64,000 nucleotides of DNA from an uncultured Tenacibaculum sp. (lineage in GTDB: Bacteria > Bacteroidota > Bacteroidia > Flavobacteriales > Flavobacteriaceae), in NCBI RefSeq assembly GCF_947495995.1, contig NZ_CANMAX010000001.1, forward strand, positions 682,001 through 746,000. The letters are read 5' to 3'. Within the stretch, counting starts at the first letter, position 1. Every line of letters begins with the position of its first letter. The notes under the pieces are model-generated. The model made no database searches, had not been told where the DNA came from, and saw only the letters and a program-made list of their open reading frames with translations. Position numbers and translations under genes: made by a program. Shown piece after piece: positions 56,766 to 63,380 of this stretch.

Positions 56766-57311
56766 ATGAATGATAGTGAGATACTCCAAAACATAAAAAA
56801 AGGAGACTCTAAAACACTAAAGGAGATTTATTTAGCATATAGAAAACCTTTTTTAGTTTTTGGAAAAAAATATAGTACATCTGAAGAAGTTATTTTAGAT
56901 GTGTATCAAGATGCTATCATTGCTTTTCAAGAACAAGTAATGAAAGGTAAAGCCGATAATTTAAATTGTACTTTAAAAACATATTTATTTGGTATCGGAA
57001 AGTATATGATTTTTGATAAAAACAGAAAATCAAACAAAGAAGTGAGCATGTTTACTAGCGAAGTAAAAGATGATTATGATGTAGTAGAAGTAGAAGATTT
57101 TTCTAATCCTGTTGTTAGTCTTCAACAGAAACAAATTCAAAAAGCATTGAGCTTGTTAGGTAAAAAATGTAAAGAGGTACTAACCTTATTTTATTATAAC
57201 AATTTAACCATAGAAGAAATAAAAGAGTATTTAAATTACGACAACAAAAACGTAGTTAAGAGTCAGAAATCAAGATGTTTAAAACAATTAAAATCTAAGG
57301 TTAATGGATAA
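56766..57311 (+). CDS. ECF-type sigma-70 family factor
   Basis: 181 aa. Region 2 (about 25-95, EEVILDVYQDAIIAF, LKTYLFGIGKYMIFDKNRKS) and region 4 (about 120-175, LSLLGKKCKEVLTLFYYNN, LTIEEIKEYL) are present. It overlaps the next gene by 8 bases. That gene has a membrane segment and may control it. Targets unknown. Confidence 0.9.
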   Translation: MNDSEILQNIKKGDSKTLKEIYLAYRKPFLVFGKKYSTSEEVILDVYQDAIIAFQEQVMKGKADNLNCTLKTYLFGIGKYMIFDKNRKSNKEVSMFTSEVKDDYDVVEVEDFSNPVVSLQQKQIQKALSLLGKKCKEVLTLFYYNNLTIEEIKEYLNYDNKNVVKSQKSRCLKQLKSKVNG

Positions 57312-58023
57312 ATTTATACTCATAGAAAAATATTTTGAAGGAACTTTATCTGAATCAGAACAAGTAGAGTTTGATGATTTGTTAACTAATGATGTTGAAT
57401 TTAAAAAAGAATTCGACTTTCAACAAAACCTTCAGCAAGCAATTGTACAAGAAAGTAGAGATACACTCAAAAGAGAATTACAAGCGTTAGAAAAGAACTC
57501 TTTCCAAGAAAATAAAGTAAAGCGTTTATTCCCTTTTCTAAAAGTAGCAGCATCTGTAGTGCTTATTTTTTCAATTGGAGCTTATTTATTACTCAACAGT
57601 AATGATTCCAACGAAGAATTATTTCAAGAATATTATAGTCCGTACACTAATGTAATTCAACCTATTGTTAGAGGTGAAGCTTCAGAAACCATAGAATATC
57701 AGGCTTTTTTAAATTATGAAAGTGAAAAATATCAAGAAGCTTTAACTCTATTTGAAAAAGCGTATTCAGAAACAAAAAACAATCACTTATTGTTATATAA
57801 AGCCAACTGTTTACTTTCTTTAAATAATCCAAAAGAAGCTATCTTAAATCTAGAAAACTACTTAAAAACCCCTTCAGCTTTTAACGATAAAGCGTATTGG
57901 TATTTAGGTTTAAGTTACCTGAAATTAAATGATAAATCAGCTGCTAAAGATTACTTTAAGAAACTAGAAAAACTAGATTCTTTTAAACAAAAAGAAGTTC
58001 AGGAAATTTTGAAAAACTTGTAA
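57304..58023 (+). CDS. Anti-sigma-like / TPR membrane protein
   Basis: 239 aa. The N-terminal 70 residues (IEKYFEGTLSESEQVEFDDL, SVEFKKEF-like) look like the zinc-less anti-sigma start common in Bacteroidota. One membrane helix follows (about 78-96), then periplasmic TPR repeats (about 130-235). Translational coupling to the sigma gene supports a regulatory role. Confidence 0.78.
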   Translation: MDKFILIEKYFEGTLSESEQVEFDDLLTNDVEFKKEFDFQQNLQQAIVQESRDTLKRELQALEKNSFQENKVKRLFPFLKVAASVVLIFSIGAYLLLNSNDSNEELFQEYYSPYTNVIQPIVRGEASETIEYQAFLNYESEKYQEALTLFEKAYSETKNNHLLLYKANCLLSLNNPKEAILNLENYLKTPSAFNDKAYWYLGLSYLKLNDKSAAKDYFKKLEKLDSFKQKEVQEILKNL

Positions 58024-58036
58024 ACTACAAAAGAGA

Positions 58037-58603
58037 TTATTTGCGCTCAGCTGCAAATTTTTCCAATTCCATGTACCAGTTTTTACCGAACTTTCGTATT
58101 AAAGCTTCTTTAACGAATTTATAGATAGGAACTTCTAACTCTTTTCCTAATGAGCAAGCGTCGTCACAAATTTCCCATTTATGATAATTTACTGCTGAAA
58201 ACTCAGAATAATCTTTTACTCGAACTGGATATAAATGACAAGAAATTGGTTTTTTCCAATCTACCAAGCCTTTATTATAGGCCTCTTCAATGGCACACAA
58301 AGCTGTGTTCTTTTCGTCAAAAATTACATAAGCACACTCGGCGTGATTTACTAATGGTGTTTCTAATTCACCAAAATCACTTGTAATCCAAGTTCCTTGC
58401 GATTCTATTGCAGCAATACCTTCTTCACGAAGAAATGGTTTAACTTTAGAATATATTTCTTCTAAAATTTTTGTTTCCTCTTTATCTAAAGGAGCACCTG
58501 CTTCTCCTTCTACACAACAAGCTCCTTTGCATGCAGACAAGTTACAAACAAACTCCTTTTCTATAATATCTTCTGAAACTATGGTTTTTCCTAATTGAAA
58601 CAT
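58037..58603 (-). CDS. DUF3109 family protein
   Basis: 188 aa. The Cys cluster CNLSACKGACCVEGEAGAPL (about 20-39) and later conserved Cys (about 99, 104, 120, 144 and 149, with ISCHLYPVRVKDY) suggest a metal or Fe-S site. This is DUF3109, widespread and uncharacterised. It converges with the TPR gene. Confidence 0.88.
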   Translation of the reverse strand: MFQLGKTIVSEDIIEKEFVCNLSACKGACCVEGEAGAPLDKEETKILEEIYSKVKPFLREEGIAAIESQGTWITSDFGELETPLVNHAECAYVIFDEKNTALCAIEEAYNKGLVDWKKPISCHLYPVRVKDYSEFSAVNYHKWEICDDACSLGKELEVPIYKFVKEALIRKFGKNWYMELEKFAAERK

Positions 58604-58697
58604 AGCGCAAAAATAAACTTATTTTTACTACATTTAATTCCATTAATACATACTTTTGCCGTTTTTTTAAAAAATGTTTAACTAAAAAATATCAGTT

Positions 58698-59279
58698 ATG
58701 AACTTTAATTTAAATGAAGTATTTACAGCGTTTATGGTACTTTTTGCGGTTATTGATATTGTTGGAAACATTCCAATTATTATTGATTTACGTAAAAAAG
58801 TTGGACATATTCAATCTGAAAAAGCTTCGATTATCGCTGGTTTAATTATGATTTTATTCCTGTTTGTAGGACAACGTTTACTTAGTCTTATTGGAATAGA
58901 TGTAAATTCTTTTGCCGTTGCTGGTTCGTTTATTTTATTCTTTATTGCTCTTGAAATGATTCTTGGTATTACGTTGTACAAAGAAGAAGAAGACCAAGCT
59001 TTAAATGCTACAGTATTTCCTTTAGCCTTTCCTTTAATTGCTGGTCCGGGTAGTTTAACTACGTTATTATCACTTCGTGCAGAATTTCAATTAATGAATA
59101 TCATCATAGCTGTTTTATTAAACGTTATTGTTATTTACGCAGTATTAAAAACTTCTGCTAGAATTGAGCGTTTAATCGGTAAAAACGGAATCGCAATTAT
59201 TAGAAAGATTTTTGGTGTAATATTACTTGCAATCGCTGTAAAATTATTTGCTGCAAATATTAAAATGTTACTAGCCTAA
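58698..59279 (+). CDS. MarC family inner-membrane protein
   Basis: 193 aa with six membrane helices. The family patterns FAVIDIVGNIPI at the start and PLAFPLIAGPGSLTTLLSL in the middle are clear. MarC proteins are of unknown function; the old link to antibiotic resistance was not confirmed. It is followed by the flavoprotein gene after 2 bases. Confidence 0.93.
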   Translation: MNFNLNEVFTAFMVLFAVIDIVGNIPIIIDLRKKVGHIQSEKASIIAGLIMILFLFVGQRLLSLIGIDVNSFAVAGSFILFFIALEMILGITLYKEEEDQALNATVFPLAFPLIAGPGSLTTLLSLRAEFQLMNIIIAVLLNVIVIYAVLKTSARIERLIGKNGIAIIRKIFGVILLAIAVKLFAANIKMLLA

Positions 59280-59281
59280 AT

Positions 59282-59896
59282 ATGATTTTTGATGTTTTAA
59301 TTATTGGTGGTGGTGTAGCAGGAATGCAATGTGCTTTAGTTTTAGGTTCTGCAAAAGATAAATGGTTTGCTGAAGGAAAAAACATAGGCATAATTATGCA
59401 TCAAAGAAGTTCGCATCTTCAAAATGCATTATTTAATAATGTTTTAGGATTAGAACCAGGAGCTCTAGGTAAAGATATTCTTCAAATGGGAAAAGATCAA
59501 CTTCATGAACTTTATCCTCATGTGAATCAAATTAATGGAGAAAAAGTAGAAGCTGTTCTTGATGATGAAAATGGATTTAAAATTATCACGAATAAACAAG
59601 AATACTTTTCAAAAAGTGTTGTAATCGCTTTAAACTACGCTAAACCTTTTAACATAGCTGGTTTAGAACAGTATATTGAAAAACATTCACGCGCAAATCC
59701 AATGAAAGATCGTATTCAGTTACGAAACTTCAATCACCTTATAAAAGACGGATTATATGTATGCGGAACAATTGCTGGATGGCGAAGTCAATATGCTATT
59801 GCTGCCGGAAGTGGAGCTTCCGTAGCTACAGATATTCTCACTTTGTGGAATGATAACATTTCTACAAAAGTACACGACAAAATAAAGGCTGAATAA
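59282..59896 (+). CDS. NAD(P)/FAD-dependent oxidoreductase, thioredoxin-reductase-like
   Basis: 204 aa. FAD-binding GGGVAGMQCALVLGSA (about 9-24) and the C-terminal second FAD motif LYVCGTIAGWRSQYAIAAGSGA are present. The central NADPH-binding domain of thioredoxin reductase is absent, as is a CxxC active site. It is thus a short, single-domain flavoprotein. Substrate unknown. Confidence 0.83.
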   Translation: MIFDVLIIGGGVAGMQCALVLGSAKDKWFAEGKNIGIIMHQRSSHLQNALFNNVLGLEPGALGKDILQMGKDQLHELYPHVNQINGEKVEAVLDDENGFKIITNKQEYFSKSVVIALNYAKPFNIAGLEQYIEKHSRANPMKDRIQLRNFNHLIKDGLYVCGTIAGWRSQYAIAAGSGASVATDILTLWNDNISTKVHDKIKAE

Positions 59897-59915
59897 TTAC
59901 TATTCAGCCTTTTTT
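59884..59915 (+). terminator. Terminator overlapping the flavoprotein stop
   Basis: Arms AAAGGCTGAATA and TATTCAGCCTTT (12 bp) with a 5-base loop and a T run. The hairpin includes the stop codon. Confidence 0.85.
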
Positions 59916-60166
59916 CAATACCTGGATTAAAAATAAATTTATCCCCCCGAACAACGTTATTTTAATCCTAGCTCAAATATAACCGCAACTCCGAAGCATT
60001 AATCTTTAAAATTCTTTAGTGTTTAAATAGAAGACTTAAGCGTAGATATTATTGACTTTAGATTTGATTTTGAAAAAAATCAAAATGTTTGACCAGAAAA
60101 CAATAGTGTTCATCGAAAAAAGTTTTATTTCTTCACCTTCTGCTGTTCTTTTGAATCAAATAAATA

Positions 60167-60174
60167 TAAATTTG
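60167..60174 (+). promoter_or_regulatory. Promoter -7 element of the lipoprotein-lytS-lytTR operon
   Basis: TAAATTTG matches TAnnTTTG and lies 6 bases before the ATG at 60181, so the mRNA would be leaderless or nearly so. The 270 bases upstream hold nothing else convincing except TATCCCCCCGA at 59940-59950. Confidence 0.45.
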
Positions 60175-60180
60175 AGTATT

Positions 60181-60834
60181 ATGAAAACGAAACATGTAAT
60201 ATTAATTTTAAGCCTAGTTATTTTTAACTCTTGTATCGTAAAATCTTTAAATCCTTTTTACACAAAAGACACTATAGAATTTACTAAAGATTTTGTAGGT
60301 GAATGGAAGGATAACTATAACGATACATGGAAAATTGTAGATGCAAAACTTGTTATTTCTGAAGAAAATAAAGATGCTTCAGAAGAAACTAAAAAACAAA
60401 ACGACTTGCTAAGCAAAGAGTATAGAAATTCTTATTTTGTTGAATACAAAACTAGAAAGCAAACTTCTATTTTTCTTGCTACTCCATTCAAAATCAACGG
60501 TCAATATTTTTTAGATTTTATTCCTTTTGATAATGAAAAAGGCAATCTTAGTAGATTATTAAAATACCATATAGTTTATACTCATTCATTAGTTAAACTA
60601 GATATTTTAGATAATGGAAATGTAAGTATTAAGTGGTTTGATGAGAAACGATTAAAAGATTTATTTGAAAAACAAAAAATAAAAATTAAGCATAAAAAAA
60701 TTGGAATATTAAAAGATGATATCTTATTAACCGCAACCTCAGAAGAATTACAACAATTTTTAAAAAAGTATATGGTTTCATCATCTGCCAAAAAATGGGA
60801 AACTGAAACAAAGTTTACTTTAAAGAAAAGTTAA
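60181..60834 (+). CDS. Lipoprotein in operon with a LytS/LytTR system
   Basis: 217 aa from the ATG at 60181, which opens a lipoprotein signal with lipobox NSC (Cys 18). An in-frame TTG at 60052 would bury the signal. The rest is a mixed alpha/beta domain (FVGEWKDNYNDTWKIVDAK, FFLDFIPFDNEKG-like). No family is recognised. It overlaps the kinase gene by one base (TAATG), so it may be an accessory sensor or processing factor for that system. Confidence 0.75.
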   Translation: MKTKHVILILSLVIFNSCIVKSLNPFYTKDTIEFTKDFVGEWKDNYNDTWKIVDAKLVISEENKDASEETKKQNDLLSKEYRNSYFVEYKTRKQTSIFLATPFKINGQYFLDFIPFDNEKGNLSRLLKYHIVYTHSLVKLDILDNGNVSIKWFDEKRLKDLFEKQKIKIKHKKIGILKDDILLTATSEELQQFLKKYMVSSSAKKWETETKFTLKKS

Positions 60835-61850
60835 TGAAATTAAACAACATTTATAATATCTGGAGCAGACACAATATAGTTACTTTCAATACTATATTGT
60901 GGTTGTTCTTTTTCGGTGTTCTCCTGTTTATTTTTTCAGACTATCCGGTTCAAAAAATTGATTTAATATACACTGTAAGTTATTTAATCACATTAATTCC
61001 TCCTGTTACTTTAGCGCTATATTATTTTATTCCTAAATTTTTAAAAAGAGAGAAAAACGTACTTTTTGTTTTTGCGGTAATTGCCTCTACCCTATTATTT
61101 GCTTTCTTAAACCTTTCTTTTCACAATAAATTTATTGATCTTATTTTTCCTGATTTCTTTTTTATCTCTTATCTGAAAAAATCACACACCGTTTTACTTT
61201 TCATAACAGGAGTTTTTTTTGCTGTTTTTGTTAAGCTTGCTGAAGATTGGATTTATTTTAATCAGAAAGAAAAAGCAGCTTTGCAGTTAGAATTATCAGT
61301 TTTAAAAAATCAAATCAATCCACATTTTTTATTTAATGCTTTAAATGTATTGTACTCACTCTCGATCAATAAAAAAGATGAAACTACAAAAGCTATTTTA
61401 CAACTTTCAGATATTTTGAGGTATGGTGTGTATGATATTGAAAATGAAAAAATATCACTCAGCAAAGAAATAGAGTTAATTAACAATTATATTGATTTTG
61501 AAAAACATCGAACAGTTTCTGATGCAACGGTTGTTTTTAATCATTCAATTGAACAAGATATTGATATTCCACCTATGCTTTTACTGCCTTTAATTGAAAA
61601 TGCATTTAAACACGGTATTAAAAGCGGAATTGAGCAACCCTTTGTAAAAATAAATTTAGCTGAAGAAAATCGCATATTAACATTCACTGTTCAAAACAAC
61701 TTTATTCCTACTTCTTCAACAAAAGAATATTCAGGTATTGGTTTGCAAAATGTAAAACATCATTTACATATTTTATTTCCTAAAAAACATAGCCTGAATA
61801 TAGAAAACAAAAACTCTAACTTTAATGTATCATTAAAAATAGAACTCTAA
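60834..61850 (+). CDS. LytS-type sensor histidine kinase
   Basis: 338 aa. Four membrane helices (about 14-35, 42-63, 74-92 and 112-132) are followed by the His_kinase domain. The phosphoacceptor His is in LKNQINPHFLFNALNVLY (about 164). The ATP-binding part has PPMLLLPLIENAFKHGI and SGIGLQNVKHHL. Multi-helix sensors of this type (AgrC, ComD, VirS families) often read peptide signals. It overlaps the lipoprotein and the regulator by one base each. Confidence 0.92.
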   Translation: MKLNNIYNIWSRHNIVTFNTILWLFFFGVLLFIFSDYPVQKIDLIYTVSYLITLIPPVTLALYYFIPKFLKREKNVLFVFAVIASTLLFAFLNLSFHNKFIDLIFPDFFFISYLKKSHTVLLFITGVFFAVFVKLAEDWIYFNQKEKAALQLELSVLKNQINPHFLFNALNVLYSLSINKKDETTKAILQLSDILRYGVYDIENEKISLSKEIELINNYIDFEKHRTVSDATVVFNHSIEQDIDIPPMLLLPLIENAFKHGIKSGIEQPFVKINLAEENRILTFTVQNNFIPTSSTKEYSGIGLQNVKHHLHILFPKKHSLNIENKNSNFNVSLKIEL

Positions 61851-62527
61851 TGAAAAAGATCAATTGTATTATTATAGATGATGAACCTTCTTCTCAAAAT
61901 GTATTAGAACAATTTGTAGAAAGTGTAGATTATTTAGTTTTAAAAAAAGTATGCAATCATGCTATAGAAGCAAAAAAAGTGTTGGAAGAAGAAAAAATAG
62001 ATTTGCTTTTTTTAGACATTAATATGCCTTTAATATCTGGTTTAGAATTCTACAAATCTTTAAAAGAACCGCCTCTAGTAATATTTACGACTGCATATTC
62101 TGAATATGCTGTAGAAGGTTTTGAAGTAAATGCAACCGATTATTTATTAAAACCTTTTTCTTTCGATCGTTTTTTAGTTGCAGTAAACAAAGCCAAAGAC
62201 ATTCTAACTCAAAATGGAGACAAGCTCCTTTTAAAAGCAGATAAAAAACTACATCTTATAAACTTTGATGACATCTTATTTATTAATTCACTTGGCGATT
62301 ATGTTAAGGTATACCATAATTCAAATTTTCTAATTACATATAGTAAACTTAGTTCTTTAATAGAACGATTACCTAAAAACAAATTCATTCAAGTTCATAA
62401 ATCGTATGTGATTAATTTTCAAAAAATAGATGTCATAGAAGGAAATCATATTTTAATACAAGAAAATAAAATTCCTATTGGTCAAAAATATAAATCTAAT
62501 TTCACCAACAAACTAAACAGTTATTAA
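61850..62527 (+). CDS. LytTR-family response regulator
   Basis: 225 aa. Receiver domain with DDE (9-11) and phospho-Asp in LLFLDINMPL (about 56), then a LytTR domain (about 125-225; ILFINSLGDYVKVYH, FIQVHKSYVINFQKI). It is the last gene of the operon. The direct repeats upstream of the two peptide genes that follow are its best candidate targets. It is about 40% like the other LytTR regulator by eye in the receiver core, but it is a separate system. Confidence 0.93.
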   Translation: MKKINCIIIDDEPSSQNVLEQFVESVDYLVLKKVCNHAIEAKKVLEEEKIDLLFLDINMPLISGLEFYKSLKEPPLVIFTTAYSEYAVEGFEVNATDYLLKPFSFDRFLVAVNKAKDILTQNGDKLLLKADKKLHLINFDDILFINSLGDYVKVYHNSNFLITYSKLSSLIERLPKNKFIQVHKSYVINFQKIDVIEGNHILIQENKIPIGQKYKSNFTNKLNSY

Positions 62528-62543
62528 CCTGTTTTATAACAAC

Positions 62544-62574
62544 TTACGGAAAACCACATTTCATTTTGCGGATA
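62544..62574 (+). promoter_or_regulatory. Direct-repeat site upstream of peptide gene 1, candidate LytTR target
   Basis: TTACGGAAA (62544) and TTGCGGATA (62566) start 22 bases apart, the usual LytTR spacing. The second half begins 37 bases before the -7 TACATTTG at 62603. The same arrangement recurs at 62874-62904. Confidence 0.65.
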
Positions 62575-62602
62575 TCCCTTTTAAAAAACAAAAAAGCCGT
62601 CT

Positions 62603-62610
62603 TACATTTG
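62603..62610 (+). promoter_or_regulatory. Promoter -7 element of peptide gene 1
   Basis: TACATTTG matches TAnnTTTG. No TTG -33 box stands at the normal distance, which fits an activated promoter. The leader of about 50 bases holds TTTAGGGATTATTT (62637-62650). Confidence 0.6.
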
Positions 62611-62664
62611 TAGTGTAATTATTTATTACATAAACATTTAGGGATTATTTACACGATTAACAAT

Positions 62665-62766
62665 ATGGGAAAATTATTACTTTTAAAACTTAATAGACTT
62701 ACTAAGCTATTTGTAGAAAATTTAAGTGAATGTGCAAAAGGAGCAAGTTACGCTTTACAACACTAA
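62665..62766 (+). CDS. Small peptide 1 of the GASYALQH family
   Basis: 33 aa: MGKLLLLKLNRLTKLF, then VENLSECAK and the end GASYALQH. The N-terminal two thirds would form an amphipathic, cationic helix. The last eight residues are shared with peptides 2 and 3. Across the three genes the codons for this end differ mainly at third positions (GCA/GCT/GCC, AGT/AGC, TAC/TAT, CAC/CAT), which supports translation and selection on the protein. It lies 138 bases after the LytTR gene with its own promoter and terminator. I do not recognise the family. Signal peptide, toxin or RiPP substrate are all possible. Confidence 0.8.
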   Translation: MGKLLLLKLNRLTKLFVENLSECAKGASYALQH

Positions 62767-62810
62767 GACATTAATTAAATTGACGTATCCCCCCGATACA
62801 TAAGCCAAAT

Positions 62811-62845
62811 AAAAGAACCACCTTTAGAGGTGGTTCTTTTATTTT
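62811..62845 (+). terminator. Terminator of peptide gene 1
   Basis: Arms AAAAGAACCACCT and AGGTGGTTCTTTT (13 bp) with loop TTAG. Confidence 0.9.
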
Positions 62846-62873
62846 ATAGCTACAGGAAAAACGCTGTAAAGTA

Positions 62874-62904
62874 TTACGGAAATTTACACCTTTAGTTGCG
62901 GTTT
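62874..62904 (+). promoter_or_regulatory. Direct-repeat site upstream of peptide gene 2, candidate LytTR target
   Basis: TTACGGAAA (62874) and TTGCGGTTT (62896) start 22 bases apart. Both copies of the site continue with a TCCC run after the second half. The second half begins 38 bases before TATCTTTG at 62934, nearly the same as at peptide gene 1. Confidence 0.65.
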
Positions 62905-62933
62905 TCCCCTTGTACAAACCTTGTCTTTGCTAG

Positions 62934-62941
62934 TATCTTTG
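62934..62941 (+). promoter_or_regulatory. Promoter -7 element of peptide gene 2
   Basis: TATCTTTG matches TAnnTTTG. The next bases, GTAGTG then TTATTATTTAATAAC, resemble those of promoter 1, and the leader again holds TTTAGGGATTATTT. Confidence 0.6.
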
Positions 62942-62992
62942 TAGTGTTATTATTTAATAACAAGTTTAGGGATTATTTTAAAAATTAACATC

Positions 62993-63094
62993 ATGGGGAA
63001 ACTTTTAATTAAGAAAACAAGAATCGTAATCAAGCGTTTTCTTGTTGCTTTAAAAGAGTGGGGTAAAGGAGCTAGTTATGCTTTACAACACTAG
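62993..63094 (+). CDS. Small peptide 2 of the GASYALQH family
   Basis: 33 aa: MGKLLIKKTRIVIKRFLV, then ALKEWGK and the end GASYALQH. It has the same length and MGKLL start as peptide 1, with a more basic helix and no Cys. The shared end and the matching promoter show that peptides 1 and 2 arose by tandem duplication of the whole unit. No secretion signal or GG leader cleavage site is visible, unlike the RiPP precursor at 6432. Confidence 0.8.
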   Translation: MGKLLIKKTRIVIKRFLVALKEWGKGASYALQH

Positions 63095-63113
63095 AAAACC
63101 AAACTAAAAAAGT

Positions 63114-63143
63114 AAAAGCTATCGGATAAAAACGATAGCTTTT
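63114..63143 (+). terminator. Terminator of peptide gene 2
   Basis: Perfect arms AAAAGCTATCG and CGATAGCTTTT (11 bp) with an 8-base loop. Confidence 0.85.
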
Positions 63144-63228
63144 CAAAATTTTTCTCTTTAAACCGTAGGGTGTTTTATATCTGCGTTGTATTACTATCAG
63201 ATTACAAACATATAAAGGGAACATAAAA

Positions 63229-63336
63229 ATGAAACAATTTGAAGGGTTATTAAGACGATTAACTAATGTTTTTAACGAGATTACTAAAACACTTAGCAGA
63301 CTTGGAGAAGGGGCCAGCTATGCTATACAACATTAG
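63229..63336 (+). CDS. Small peptide 3 of the GASYALQH family
   Basis: 35 aa: MKQFEGLLRRLTNVF, then NEITKTLSRLGE and the end GASYAIQH. It is the most diverged copy, with a less basic helix. Its upstream region aligns with those of genes 1 and 2 in the leader, but the -7 reads TATCTGCG (63178-63185) and the 22-bp direct repeat is missing. It may be expressed differently or only by read-through. Confidence 0.78.
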   Translation: MKQFEGLLRRLTNVFNEITKTLSRLGEGASYAIQH

Positions 63337-63348
63337 TTAAACTGAAAG

Positions 63349-63380
63349 AAGGCTGCCTTGGGGATTTGGGCAGCCTTTTT
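63349..63380. terminator. Bidirectional terminator between peptide gene 3 and gcdH
   Basis: Arms AAGGCTGCC and GGCAGCCTT (9 bp) with an 11-base loop and a long T run on the plus strand. It also follows the convergent gcdH stop directly. Confidence 0.85.

Noticed and set aside
59983..59988. Inverted TTGCGG as a LytTR site before the lipoprotein operon
   Set aside because: No second half-site stands 22 bp away on the same strand, unlike the two sites before the peptide genes.
60052..60180. N-terminal extension of the 217-aa lipoprotein from a TTG
   Set aside because: It would put 43 residues before a clear lipoprotein signal and would cross the promoter element at 60167.
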